Assembly: GCA_013397935.1 (NCBI GenBank)
Contig: VZRN01005377.1
Span: forward strand, 681,569 to 745,568
Source: Dasyornis broadbenti
Taxonomy: Eukaryota > Chordata > Aves > Passeriformes > Dasyornithidae
Reading direction: 5' to 3'
Length of the DNA: 64,000 nt
A model generated the notes under the pieces. The model searched no databases. It was given only the letters and a program-made list of their open reading frames with translations, and was not told where the DNA came from. This document shows, in pieces, positions 11,488 to 24,256 of the stretch; position 1 is the first letter of the stretch; every line of letters starts with the position of its first letter. The position numbers and the translations under genes were made by a program.

Positions 11488-12617
11488 GCAGGGAAGAAAA
11501 CTCTTCTTCCATAAGCATCATTTAAGCTGTAAAAAATATGAAACAACAGTCAAAATCCCGAGTTATTCAGTCCCTTTAAAAACATGAATACAAAATAATT
11601 TGTAGAAACCACAGTCGCTGGAATACCTATTGACTTTTAGGACATATCTAATTGTTTGTAGTTAACTCCAAAGAACTATGACAAATATGGATTTTTTTGG
11701 CTTCTGTTATAATTTGACACTTACACCAAACCAGAACCAGAACAAGCTGATTCAATGTCTTCACTAAAAGGTGCTGAATTTTACTCCATTTGAGACTGTG
11801 TAGAATTGCAGAAGTGGGTAAGCACTTTGCTAGTCCAGCAGCCTGAGATGGAGAGATGTATGTGGCCCTGTCTTTTCCAGGTACATTACCTCTTCACGCA
11901 GTTCTTCATTTGTTCTGAAGTTGAAGCCCAGATAGACAAAATAATATATTCACTGTGGAAAATGAAGTATCACCCACCAGATGTACATCTATAATACTTA
12001 TATACTTCTGTAATCAGAAATTGGGCCAGAAATATTAATACATGGTATTTATCTTGAAATATGCACTTAATGTTTTCTTGTTGAATCACAGAGCACTGGA
12101 AATGCTGGTATACAGTTTTTAGTAGAAATGAAACATTGATGTATAGTTGCTACACTGTCCATTTGAATTCTTAAATTGTGATCATTAATTACTCAACTTG
12201 CTTGCTTTATGCATGGCAGGGTGAATTATACCTGCAGTGGGTAGTACCTATTGTTCAAGCTTACAAATTATGCATGTTCCATAGCAGACAAGAATGTTAG
12301 TTGCTGGCAAGACAAAATGGCACACAGCAACTATTGACAATGAATTACAGGTTTTTTTTAGAATTTGTTGCTTGATTGAGTTGCATCCAGCATTTTAATA
12401 GCAACTTTTAAGCACATATTACAGGATGGGGGTGCTTGACACCCGGCTGTGTAGGCAAAGATCTTAGGTTAACAAAGAATCTTACTTTTGGATGTACTCT
12501 TTCTACCCAGGTTAGTTCCTTCAACTCTCTCAAATGACCCCTATTTTAATTTACAACTTAGCTTATGTATCCTGTAAAGCTGAATTTGGTAGATGTTTTC
12601 TCAGTTTATTTAAAGTG

Positions 12618-12638
12618 TAGGTAACCTCAGGTTACCTA
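12618..12638. repeat. Perfect 10-bp-arm palindrome with one-base centre
   Basis: TAGGTAACCT (12618-12627) is followed by a single C and then by its exact reverse complement AGGTTACCTA (12629-12638). The inner AACC...GGTT arrangement resembles a dimeric transcription factor site and is one base from an RFX-type X-box in one half. No function is proven. Confidence 0.8.
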
Positions 12639-14107
12639 GAATACCATAAAATACAGCTTTCTTTCCAAATGCAATGGCAGTACCTCTACTTTCTCCTGAT
12701 TCTTTGATAAAACAGCTGGAAGGCTAAAACATTCATTTTATCAAGAAAGCAAGATTACCACCTCACTCAGATGGGAGAAAAATGCATGTGTCTCACTAAT
12801 GTCTCCACCTGCCTACTGTCAACAGGGCACTCCTATCCGCCATGTCTGAAGCTGTTCTATTAACCAAGTTCTCTTAGCTTGAGTCCAAGACCCAGGAGTA
12901 CAGTGAGGAAGAGAAAGAAACTGCCTACTTCCACAGCCAGGTATTTAGAGTACCCTACCAACACAAGAAAAGCACATCTTTCAGATGCTGCAGTGGCCAT
13001 CTTTCTTTAAACTTTCTTCAGGAACAGATCAAGAGTTAACACAAAATATTCTTTTCTTCCATGGAATGTGCCCTAGACATTAGAATTATATTATAGAGAC
13101 AGATTTCAAGAAGCTTCTCCCAAATGACAGAAACATATATGCTTCAGGAAAAAACACGTATTAGAAAGAGGAAAGTCAGCCTTAGATTCTTAAGGGCAGC
13201 TTTGGACTATAGGTCTCAAATGGCAATAGTTTCCTGCTTATTACCTCAACAGCTGGAGAAGAGACAGGCTGAAAACATGCCTGATTGTCTGGTAGTTACT
13301 GGCTACTTTTACTGAGTTTCCTTTGCACCTAGGAGGTGTTTGTTGGAGGTGCTGTACTTTACTGGGCACCCTATGGGAAAGCCACACATCTAAATCAGCA
13401 GAGCACGGGTTAGTGCAATTGGTGCAACACAGATTGCACTTCAGAGCACAATATTTCAATATGTATTTGTCTTTCACCCTCAGACTGGCCAGTGGCTTTT
13501 CATCCTCATTCTTAAACTACTGTCATATAATGGAGAGTTTAGTAAGACAAAGATGCAGGGCACTGTAACACCTAGCTCTCAAATGTTGACATCTTTGGCA
13601 CTAACCCAGGGTAAGTATGTGATTCTTATTCTTTGACAACATTGTTCAAACATTGATTGAATGTTTTCTAACTACTTTAGATTGACACTATCTAAAAAAG
13701 TATATAGCCATTATCCAGATATCATAAGTGCAAGCTGATGAACGAATGTTACTTAATTCTAAACCCACAAGGTGTCATTTCCCTTTAGGTCTCCATTTCA
13801 CTTCTGGAATAATAAACAAAGGTGCTGGTTCTGATTGATAGTTTTGGCCACAAAGAACTAAAGTGAGATCACTATTTTGTTTAACATAGACATTGCAATC
13901 TGTCTCTGTTATGTTTTCAATATGCTAAAATAAAGAACACATGGCCATGTCTTGTACTCAGAAGTGATCTCAGCATTCCTGCCTGTTCTGTTTGATGTCT
14001 TTCATCAAAAAGTTGGACTGAAAGCTTCCTAGATCCTGTTATATTTACACAGTACTTTGACAAAACTGGCTGAAATTGGCAGATTGGCTCTGTATATCTA
14101 AACACAT

Positions 14108-14140
14108 GCACACGTACACACACACACACACACACACACC
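14108..14140. repeat. (CA)n microsatellite
   Basis: Alternating CA dinucleotides, interrupted once by GTA near 14115, form a repeat of about 30 bp. On the minus strand this reads as an uninterrupted GTGTGT run that opens spurious frames. Confidence 0.9.
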
Positions 14141-15631
14141 CCTGTTGTTGCTGTAAGGTGTCTCTAGCTTAACTACCAGCTTCCATCTACTCTAAAGGCA
14201 CCTTGAGATCACCAGCAAATCCAGTCTACCCTTATGGCAGGGAAGTTCAGGAGCCATGTGGCAAGAAGTGGTACAAAACTGTGATGGCACTTGCATGTGT
14301 ATTACTGCTCTGGTGCTTGCTAAGGGATAGTTGGGGTCAAAATTTTCTCCATGGCCTTCTCTGAAAGTCACCTCAACAGGATTTACAGTCATTTGGAAGC
14401 AGAATGGATTAGATTTATATGAAGTGTCAGCCTTGCACTTAAAAAGCAGTTGATACGCTAGATTTGTATATCATGTTCAATGCAAAAGGAATACTTGCTT
14501 TTGTGGATACTTCAATCTAATGTGGGATTGGTAATAGTTCACTGTTACCTGATGTCAGTACTATTCTGGTAATGGGTAAGTAATAGTTTAGGAAAGTATT
14601 GATGCCAAAATCTTGAATTCTGTAGAAAAGATTTTATTAAATTATTTACACTTATTTCTCAGGTACAAGGGAGACTGAATTAACCCACATAAACAAACAC
14701 AACCAGGATACCAGTCATACATCTTTTATATAAAAGTGTAATCCATACAACTGAAACAGATTGGACTGACTGCAGTCATTCTCTCTACACAGGTGAGGAA
14801 CCCCTAAACAAGCCTTGCATAAGTTACCAGTTAGAGAGCAGTGTTACTAGAGATGCATGTTAAAAATATTTGGAGGTCAAAAAGGAATGGCCAAAGTCAG
14901 AGGCAATTCCTCCAAAAAGTTGTACTTCCTCTAAAATTGCAGCTTCTGGCATCTTCAGTATCAGGCTGGGATTATAAAAAGGATGAATTCCCAAATTCAG
15001 CACAGCTGACTCTACTCCCTCTTCCCCCTCACTGCAGCATGCACACAAACAAACCAGTGATACCCACTAATGACGCAACACCTTTGTAAATTTGGTTCCA
15101 CCTCCTCGTTGTGATAACTTTTTTTGTGGGAAGCAATTAAATGCAAGAAGCAAGAATTAACTACATCCTATTCATTCACTCTGACAATGTATCTTGGGAG
15201 ATGACAAAAGACTACATGTCTCCATAGGAGAGAGACAGTTGCCTGATTTGTAATTATTTATAACAATCAAATAATAAATATTCTATTTTATTTTTACTAA
15301 TCTCTCTACTGTGGCATTCAAATTAATTCAGCTGTCTAATCATCAAGAAATTAAGAGAGAAAGGAACAATTCCAGAAGTGCCAGACTGTCAGCAAGCATT
15401 CAGGATCATTTGGTCTAATACATGTTGATTCTGCTAAACTACCCAAACTGGTTTAAGCCGGACTCAGCAATCACAACAGAGCAAGATTTCAGCACCTTTA
15501 ATAGATGGTGCCAAAAGGTCAACTGAACAGACAGGTAAAACAAATAAAATGCGAGACATATAGAGTTTGTAGTGTGAGTTAAAAATCAATACTGATTGAA
15601 AATAGAATGAAATATTATTAAATTAACTTCA

Positions 15632-16122
15632 TGTCATGATTTAACCCCAGCCACTTCCCTTACCGGTAGGATTGGAGAGAGAACTGGAAAGATAGGAAAG
15701 CAAAACCTGCACAAACAAGCAAAGCAAAATAAAGAATTAGTTCACTGCTTCCCTTGCACAGGCATTTCCAGGAAAGCAGGGCCCCATCGCTCAGAGGAAC
15801 ACGGGGAAGATGAATGTCATCACTCTGAACATCCCGCCTTCCTTCTTCTTCTCCCCACTTTATACACCGAGCATGATGTCACGTGGTCTGGAATATCCCT
15901 TTGGTCAGTTAGGGTCACCTGTCCTGGCTGTGTCTCCTCCCAACCTCCCAGGCACCCCTAGCCCCCTCTCCAGTGTGGCAGCCTTGGCTGTGTGTGAGCC
16001 CTGCTCAGCAACAACAAAAACATCTCCACATTATCAGCCCTGTGATCAGCACAAATCCAAAACACAGCCCCACATCAGCCACTGGAAAGAAAGCTAACTC
16101 TAGCCCAGCCAAAATCAACACA
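15632..16122 (-). mobile_element. Solitary LTR, family A, minus orientation
   Basis: On the plus strand it starts TGTCATGATTTAACCCC and ends CAAAATCAACACA, so it has TG...CA ends. The 4-bp word TTCA lies directly outside both ends (15628-15631 and 16123-16126), a candidate target duplication. Read on the minus strand it carries a TATAAA box (15859-15864) about 260 bp from the LTR start, preceded by the conserved phrase CCAAAGGGATATTCCAG, which fixes the sense as minus. The same family occurs in plus orientation at 22648-23225. Some of the U5 side seems to be missing relative to that copy. No retroviral coding sequence is attached. Confidence 0.88.
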
Positions 16123-19100
16123 TTCATCAAGCCCATTTTATGTTAACCTCTTTTCTTACTAAGTCATATTTTGAACAGAGAAAATTGAGAGTGGTAACAA
16201 GTAGCTAAGAGAAATGGAAGTATCTGGTTAAGCTAAATCTGCTGGAGCATGAGGGGTTGATCCCCAGTGTTCTGAAACTTGGGGCACTCTAGAATATCAG
16301 AAGAGGTTGCAAAAGAAGGTGAAGGTGCAAACTGCCTTATGCCACAGTAAAGGGCACCTATTTTCAGTTCACATTCACGGGGTTTCCTTTGTAAGCACAA
16401 AATTTCAACAAGTGCTGCACCAGAGACTTTCTTACACACCACTGTATTGTAGCCTGGTCTTTTGAGAATTTCAGTGGGTGTCTTCTAGCAAAGCATTGAC
16501 TCCATCAGACTTTTTGCTTAATAAGAATCAAACAACAAAATAGCGGCTCTTCATCTGAACTGACATAGTTGTGCTGCTAGTTACAAACAGCTTAATGGAA
16601 ATTCTTCCTCATATTTTCTCCCCCACTGCTGTGCCACATTTTTCCTCAAACGACTTTGTGGGTAATATGCCACCAGTACTGACATTTAATTTAATGGAAA
16701 TGACTTGGAGAAACAAAAATATCACAGTTTAAAATGTTTAATGTTTTTAGTAGTACTTTTTGCTTACACTATTTAGGGAATCTGAATTTTCATTTTTCTA
16801 TCATTTATTCTTTATTCCAAATTATAATATCTTTGCTTTATGGGACTAAAAAAGTTTAACATCAACAATATTGATAGTAAAGATAAAAGCAGAAATGAAC
16901 AAGGGTAATAACAAATGTTGAAAGAAATTTCACTTATGAAATATTTAGGCTAGATATTTAGATATATCGGTTGTAGGTAATGTGTTCAGTTGTGCAAATC
17001 TGTTTGCCTTCAAATTTACTTGAGTTAGAAACAACTGAAGGAAAGAACTAAACTGAATGACTCAATTTTCCATTTTCTTCTCAGATTTTTATGCATACAA
17101 TTACCCTGATAGTGGCAACTAGAGTCAGGAAATTCTAATCTGTGTCATAAAATTAGTGAGATTTTATAGCCCTGATGTTTAGAACAGAATAAGCTTTCAT
17201 CATAAAAAAATTACTTAATTACCTTGCAAGTTAAATGACAAAAATGAAACCTTGTGTAGTACTCTTAGACTAATATTCTTTGAGACAAATTCTGGATTCC
17301 AACTCCTTGGCTAAGACTACAAAATCTATAGAGTAACAAAGAGTCTTGTTCCTTTTGCTGTCAGGAAGTCCTCCTCATTTTGAGGTACAATCAGCAGACA
17401 GATAAATTATTAACAGTAGTTCTGTCTTGTCAATCTGTTTCACCTTTTATCTTTCCTAATATTTATTTTTTAGTCATACATGTATTTTTAATTTTCACTC
17501 AGTAATTGTCTTCTGCCTCTGTAGGTTCTTGCCTTCTTGCTAAGTGGGACGATTTTCTGACTACTAGTGCAAAAGGACTGAAAACACTTTATATTCACAT
17601 TTACTTTAATTTCCATGTATCACCATCCAGGATTTTGTGGGTGCTCTGAGACAACTCTCTTTAGCATTTAAAGAATCCCATCTATTCAATATCTTTTTTC
17701 CAGCTTCCTTAGCAGTATAACCTTTCCTTTCGTTTAACTGGAGTCCTGACAAGGACTATTAATTTACAAGGGAAGCCTCAGCTACAGCTGCTATCCAGTC
17801 CCACATTTCTCATGGACATCTTCTAGTTACCAATGTGTTTAAAATAGTTAAAGAATGATGATAGCAAGGCATTTGTTTTTGCTAGGTGCTGATTTCTACC
17901 CAAAAGCTTTTCTGAGAAACCGCCTAGCACAGGGTCTCATTTTTCTCTAACATACTGTAATGGATAATGTTCTAATGCATTTCGTCCCCCAGCTTTTCCC
18001 TGCTGTATTGTATTTTGCCTTTGTTGTATAGGCACAGCTGAGCCTGAGTTACTATTGGTTTAGCTTCAGCTTGCTTTGAGATTATTCTCACGTGGTTTGG
18101 TTTAATTATTTTCTGATTTTCATTTTATGTATTTGAACCAGAAACTGAACTAATCTAATTTTTCCTAGTTTTTTTTTTTTTTACCTGAAAATCAGATCGT
18201 TTAGCTTACAGTTTGAGAAACTGTATATGGAATTATACATTTATAGCATTAAAAAAAAAAACTTAGCCCTTCAGAAAAACAAACAAAAAACAGAGAAACT
18301 GGCCAACTGAACAAAATTTAAAAATACCTTAAACAGTAATTGTTCTTTCTCATATTCTATTTAGTGTTCGAAATGTACCATTTTGCTGTTGTTTTTGTTT
18401 TGTATTTTGGTGGAGGCTTTTGTTAATTTCATTTTTTTAAAATGGAATTTTGAAACTTTCCTGCTCTATATAGAATTTTTTCCTTATATATCATGTGGCT
18501 CAATATCACATTGCTTTATTTACTAAATCTGTAAATATGACCCTGTGTAACTTTCCTGTTAAGCCATTTTTTTTATTACATCTCTGGTACTTCTTGAAGG
18601 ATATCAGATTATTTAATTTTAAGAAATAGTCTGCAAAGTGATAATGTGGTCCAGTATATCGTACGTGGCTAGGAATCAAGTTTTCTTTTCCTCATTCCTG
18701 CAGTGCTTTATCACAGTCAGTAAGACTGTGTCTTTAATTTTCTTTTTTCTTTACTCTTTTGGTTAAAAGTTTTTGAGGGAAAATTATTTACTTTTATAAT
18801 GTGACTTAGGTCTTGCGTGACCTCTAAGAACAGTTACATGTATTATTCAAAATAATTTAGCAGGGGGAATAAGATATATTCCAGCCAGTGATCATAAATT
18901 ATCACGTACAAACCATGTGATTTTCTGTTTTCTCAGAGTAAGGAGGGAAAAGTAAAGAAGGAAGCCATCTTACCTCCTCAAGGTATGTTAAAAGGGACAG
19001 GAGACTAATGTTGATCCTTAAAACCCAATAAAATAATCAACCCCGCAAACATTCTCATTTTTAGAAAAAAAGTTGTTGTGATTTTTTTCTTGTTCCTAAA

Positions 19101-22100
19101 CTTCAAACCACCAGTGCAAATCTTGTAACAGAAAGCTTTTGGCATAGCAACTTTGCCTAACCATATCACATTAATACACTGCTATACAATAGTAATGAAA
19201 AAATAAAAATAAAAAACCTCCCCAAAACCTAACACCAATCACCACATCATGCCAGAAACCAGATGAAACAGTCACAGTGTGTCATCCCCAGGATGTAGGA
19301 TTTCCGCCCCTGCTTTAAAGCCTTGGTTATGACATCCCCTTCTTCCAGTGAAGAGCAACAGTACTGCAAAGGAGGCCTCTCATCTGCCAGAACAGTCACA
19401 GTCATAATGCAAGCCATGAAACCTAAACACACACCTGAACTGAATCCAAAGGAGAGTCCATCAAACAAAACAAATACATATACTTAAAAACGGCACCTCA
19501 TGTAGAACTACAAACAAAGCCATAACTTGTGATAGCAGCAGGTAGGAAAGTAGAGGTAACAGCAGGGAGGTGGGAGGAACCTTCTGGAGTTACCATGAAA
19601 AATCACCCGTCTATGAAAATTACAGTGAAACAGCATGCTTCTGAATGTCAGCAAGATTTTTATGCAGATGGGGATTTACTTTTTCTGCACCTGCTGTCAG
19701 TATGCATTAGACCATAAACATCAGCAAACATTGATTAAGCACGTTGCCCAAATGAAACACTAGGAAAGAAGGAAGAAAAGTGTCACAGAAACTCTAAATT
19801 ATCAAAGACAAATGACTCATCCCACAGCAATTTAAGGCAGAGTCATTGCTGCTTATCAGACTCAACTGTGTTGAAAATTTTGTAGATTTTTCTTTTTTAA
19901 AAGTAAATGTGACCTGACTTTTTTAGTTACCAAATCCAGAGATCAGTAGTCATTAACCCCAAGAAAACTATAGAAATCAGATTACTAGTCAGCTGCAGGA
20001 AGGGGCAGTTCTTGTACTGTATCTCTTTGGAGAAAATATAGGAAGTAAAGCAAAGACCAGCAGAAGGCTCTTTTGACCTGGAATCAACAGGCCAAAATAT
20101 GACTCGTCTACTTCTTACCCAAATGTTTGTTTCCAAGAAGTGTTTTGGCACAAAACATCAGGATGATACAAGCATGAAGAATTCAATTCTGCCTTGCACT
20201 CTTACCTCGTTATTGAGTGTAAGCAGCCAGAATCAGGTCAGTAATATTTCCAACAGTGTAGCAGAAAGTCATGAAAAGTCTGAGCAGCCATACAAGCTCT
20301 TTCTTCTACTAGAACAGACTTACTCAAAACTAGACCTACAGTATTCAGTGACCATTTTCTTGCCAGTGTTGAAAATGGTTCATGAATAATTGCAGGATGT
20401 ATAGGTCATTTTTGACATGATTTAATCCATGTTCCAACTGTTATTTTCAACATGAAGCACTATAGATAAAGGTTGCTTGTACCATATTGGAAGGCTTGTC
20501 TCTGATTTTTAACAATGTATTGCAGGAGGGTTTTTTATTAAGAGGTGCCTAGTCACAGATGAGCTTCACTAAATAATAGAACTGTTAGCATATTGCTACA
20601 ATAAATAAAATATGTATCATATGGGGCTTGATTACTGAATGTCTGTGTGACTCCAGACAATCTTGAATTTAAAGGCATTTGAAAGGATCAGACCTGTTCT
20701 CTTTCCCAAGGATTGAGATCCTGTTGCTCCTGCAGTGATGCCTACCTTAGCTGTCAGGGCTGGGCAGTTTAGTTGAATACAGACTCTTTTGCGCTAGGAC
20801 AGGTGCTCCAAATATCACACTACAACCTGTTAATTATCCAAAACATTGTGAAATTTAATGATTCAGGGCAAATTAACTAGCCGTCTACAGCTGTGTATGC
20901 CTGACTTACCAGTGATCACTGACTTTGCCTCAGGCCAAGCACACATACAAATGTGGGAAGAATATTTAACCTTAAAGAAAGTCAGCTGGAAATTTTGGTA
21001 AGGAAAACTATACATGTATCAAGTTCATAGTAAAATGGGAAGAAAAAAGAATTTATATTTTGACTTTTAAACCTTATTATGTAGAGATCAAGTGTGTAAC
21101 TTTTAAATCAAGATTGTAATTCCCTGCAAAGCTGGCTAATGTACTGTGGTTCTTCATAATGTGAAAGACAGAGTGTTAGGTAAGCATTTCGATTTGCAAT
21201 ATTTTAATGTCCTTTCACACTACGTACTGAACATGAAGCCTACCTATCACCAATTTTTCAGGTCTGTCTTCTCATATGCAGACACATTTTATATGCCAGT
21301 CACCTTGAACCAAGCTCTCTTTGCAGAGAGCAGTAAGAACAATAATATTTAGCATAGTAATTATCCTTTTAGCCAGGCCATTTTTCTTCTGAAAATAGAA
21401 TCTTGAGCACCTGCTGCAATTCAGTTACTAGAGTATGTCACAGCCACGCACCTCGCCTTCCTAGGCTTATTCAGGCTAAAAGTCATTGGATAAGCCTTTA
21501 GAGGGAAATGGATTATATAGACTGATGCATTGAAATTGATTTTATTTTAATTCACCTAACTCATCACTAAGAATATATTCTGCTTTTCTTTTTGCATTGT
21601 GAAAGCTTTTATAGGCAATATTGCAAGGTTTCAGTAACTAGATATTATTAAGAAGAACACATTACCTCTGTGTTGAAATGGCAGGCATTTATTTCAGTTT
21701 TCACAACAATATTAAGTGGTCTGATGCTTAGGAATTTAACTATCAATTTATTTAGAAATAAAATTAATTTGGTTCCTTTTGTTTGAGTTTTTGCATTCTG
21801 TTTTTCTGTTAACAATGTATTGGTAGTACTCCAAAGCAGGAATAAAATAAATATTGAAATGCCATTACCCAGAAGCAAGGAGATACAGTCCAGCCAATGG
21901 TAACCTTTTTCTAACTGTATTTTGAAGTAAAAAAGATGAAGCATTTGTAAGAATTATTGATCTTCTCCTTAAACAGCCAGAGGGAAGTTTGAATATATAT
22001 GTTAGGAGACTAGCTATTCTAAGCAAAAAGGCTCAGTACTCAAAAAGCCTTACCAGCCCTGAGGGACCTTGCTAGTTTTGATGGTAGTTGTAAACTCATC

Positions 22101-22647
22101 TCTGCTCAAGATAGCTGACCAATTCTTATAGCAAGAGACTTTTTAGATAAAGTCAGAACCAATTTTTCTAAGCATTGTTGCACACCTGGTTTTAAATAAT
22201 AGCCCTTGTGATAAGGATTGTTAACTTCTGTGTTCTGGAGACCACTGAGGATGCCCTTAGGTCACAGCAGGAGGGGAATACATGGAGCCCTCTGCTCCAA
22301 GTACCTTACTGAGCATACAGGGTACTCTTAGCACAGTATTATACTGCCTTTAGGTTCTGATAGAAATCTACTCTTTCTACTCATCAACAGATTAAACTTG
22401 TCAAATTCCTGCAAATTGAGAAGAAGCAAAGCACCGGTTTTGTCTCCCGGGTAGCCCCACTTTTCACACATTCAAAGTACAATTGCCTCTGCTTCTCACT
22501 CTCTTGCTGCAAGTTCCATGACCAAGGACAAGCAAGGAAAGCTGCTGTCATTCAAGCAGAGTCGGGAAGCCCTTATGCCATCCTGCTCCCTAGCACTGGA
22601 AGAATGCAACAGAAGGATCAGTGCCCTGGACAAATCACTTTGGAGCC
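16123..22647. other. 6.5 kb of AT-rich DNA without recognised features
   Basis: This is one of the longest repeat-poor stretches of the window. A T14 run lies at about 18169-18182 and an A11 run near 18251. The open frame at 19247-19468 (-) is 73 codons with no recognisable domain. I found no LINE tail, LTR terminus, tRNA-like fold or microsatellite. Such repeat-poor AT-rich DNA can be conserved non-coding sequence, but conservation cannot be judged from one sequence. Confidence 0.5.
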
Positions 22648-23225
22648 TGTGCTGATTTTCACCGAGGTAGAGTTTATTTTCTTCATAGTAGCTAGCATGA
22701 ACTGTGTTCTGGATTTTTACTGGAAAGTGTGTTGATAATACAGGGATGTTTTAGTTACTGCTGAGCAGCACCAAAGGCTTTTCATCTCCTCACCCCACCC
22801 CACCAGTAAAGAGGCTGGGGGTGCACAAGAAGTTGGAAGAGGACACAGCTGGGATCCAAACTGACCACAGAGCTATCCCAGACCATATGGCTCAGCATAT
22901 AAAGCTGTGTGATAACAAGGAAATGCGGGGATATTTACAGTGATGGCATTTGTCGTCACAAGTCACCATTATGTGTGATGGTGCTCTGCTTTCCTGGGGA
23001 TTGTTGAACATCTGCCTGCATATGGGAAGCAGCAAATGTAATCCCTGTCGTGCCTTACTTGTATGTGCAGCTTTTGCTTTATACTGAGTAAACTGTTTTT
23101 GTCTCAACCCACGAGGTTTNTTTTTCCCCCCCCCCCCCCCCCCCCCAATTCTCTCCCTCATCCTGCCTATGGGGAATGAGTGAGCAGCTGTGTGGGTCTT
23201 AGTTGCTGGCCAGGGTGAAACAACA
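22648..23225 (+). mobile_element. LTR, family A, plus orientation
   Basis: It starts TGTGCTGATTTTCACC and ends GGTGAAACAACA. Landmarks in order are a GCTGAGCAGCACCAAAGGC phrase, GGCTGGGGGTGCACAAGAAG, a TATAAA box at 22898-22903, and CTCAACCCACGAGGTTT shortly before the 3' end. The order promoter box then downstream region gives plus orientation. A C21 run (23126-23146) and a single N (23120) interrupt the 3' part. No matching target duplication is seen: GAGCC lies before and TCTGA after. It may have lost its flank by rearrangement with the next LTR 46 bp away. Confidence 0.88.
23126..23146. repeat. Poly-C run inside an LTR
   Basis: Twenty-one consecutive C residues follow an ambiguous base at 23120. 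On the minus strand this is a G21 tract, prone to quadruplex formation and to sequencing error, so its true length is uncertain. Confidence 0.85.
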
Positions 23226-23477
23226 TCTGAGTGCTAGTTCACATTGTTATTGATAATAGAGATTATTCAGTTGTGGTGGTTTGACCCTGGCCAAATGTAG
23301 TACACCCACACCCAGGGCTCATGAGTTGAGATAAGGAAACCCAGGAGAAGATGCACTCAAATGGGTAAAACAGGGCTAACTTAAGTTGCAAAGTGATTTA
23401 ATTTATTGCTAACAGTCAGAAGAGTAAATGAGAAATAAAATAAACCCTTCAAAGACACCGTTTCTCCACTCAAACCC

Positions 23478-23677
23478 NNNNNNNNNNNNNNNNNNNNNNN
23501 NNNNNNNNNNNNNNNNNNNNNNNNNNNNNNNNNNNNNNNNNNNNNNNNNNNNNNNNNNNNNNNNNNNNNNNNNNNNNNNNNNNNNNNNNNNNNNNNNNNN
23601 NNNNNNNNNNNNNNNNNNNNNNNNNNNNNNNNNNNNNNNNNNNNNNNNNNNNNNNNNNNNNNNNNNNNNNNNNNNNN
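23478..23677. other. Assembly gap, 200 N
   Basis: The gap sits inside the family B LTR, between the AAACCC edge and a CT dinucleotide run. Round size suggests an estimated rather than measured length. Translations crossing it are meaningless. Confidence 0.95.

Positions 23678-23706
<29 letters not shown>
23678..23706. repeat. (CT)n microsatellite at the gap edge
   Basis: About 14 CT units run from the gap to 23706. The matching part of the 52-kb LTR copy (after CCGTTTCTCTGCTCAC) shows C-rich sequence but no CT array, so the array may have expanded in this copy. Confidence 0.88.
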
Positions 23707-23708
<2 letters not shown>

Positions 23709-24256
23709 CACCCACCCACTCCAGTGTGGGGCAGTCAGCTCAGTCTCAGGGTGCAAGGCAAGGCCTGTTTCTCCACTGGGACTCCCTCTGGACCACAGCC
23801 TCCTCCAGGCATCCACCTCAGTGTGGGACACCTCCACACAGGCTGTGAGTGGATCTCAGCATTTCCCGTGGGCCCCCATGGGCTGCAGGGGCAACCCCTG
23901 CTTCACCATGGCCTCACCACGGCCTGCAGAGGCTGCAGAGCTCCGGCGCCTGGAGCTCCCCCTCGCCCTCCTTCTCCACTGACCTTGGTCTCTCCATGTT
24001 GTTTTCCCTCACATACTCTCAGCTCCTCCTCCTCCTCTGGCTAAGAAAAATTGCGTGTAGCCATTGTTTTGATTTCTTCTTAAATATGTTCTTCACAGAG
24101 GCATAACCAACATCTCTAATTGGCCCAGCCTTGCCCAGCAGCTTGTCCATCATCTCAGAGCTGGACATGGTGAAGGTTTTGAGAAGCTTCATGCAGGAGC
24201 CGTCTTTGTGGCCCCCCCCTCCACTAGAAAAATCTCAGCCAAGCTAAACCAGCACA

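Larger units (their letters stand above)
11488..15631. other. AT-rich intergenic or intronic DNA with one CA microsatellite
   Basis: Apart from the CA repeat at 14108-14140 and the palindrome at 12618-12638, I see nothing that can be assigned. Open frames are short, with no domain signature and no matching splice pattern. No LINE tail or LTR was recognised. Confidence 0.5.
23272..24256 (-). mobile_element. LTR, family B, minus orientation, with internal gap
   Basis: The plus-strand left end is TGTGGTGGTTTGACCCTGG and the right end is AAGCTAAACCAGCACA. It is homologous along both sides to 52076-53018; shared phrases include TTGAGATAAGGAAACC, ACCCTTCAA, ATCTCAGCATTTCCCGTGG and CCATGTTGTTTTCCCTCAC. 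An AATAAA on the minus strand (TTTATT near 23403) about 130 bp from the left end fits minus-strand sense with a 3' processing site near the left. The centre is lost in 200 Ns (23478-23677) followed by a CT repeat. Direct flanks (TCAGT before, TTTAC after) do not match, so no target duplication is left. Confidence 0.85.

Noticed and set aside
14101..14140. CRISPR-like or satellite array
   Set aside because: It is a plain CA dinucleotide repeat with no spacer structure.
23381..23982. Frames of up to 184 codons across the 200-N gap
   Set aside because: Most of the frame is unknown sequence and the rest is LTR and CT repeat, so the frame has no meaning.
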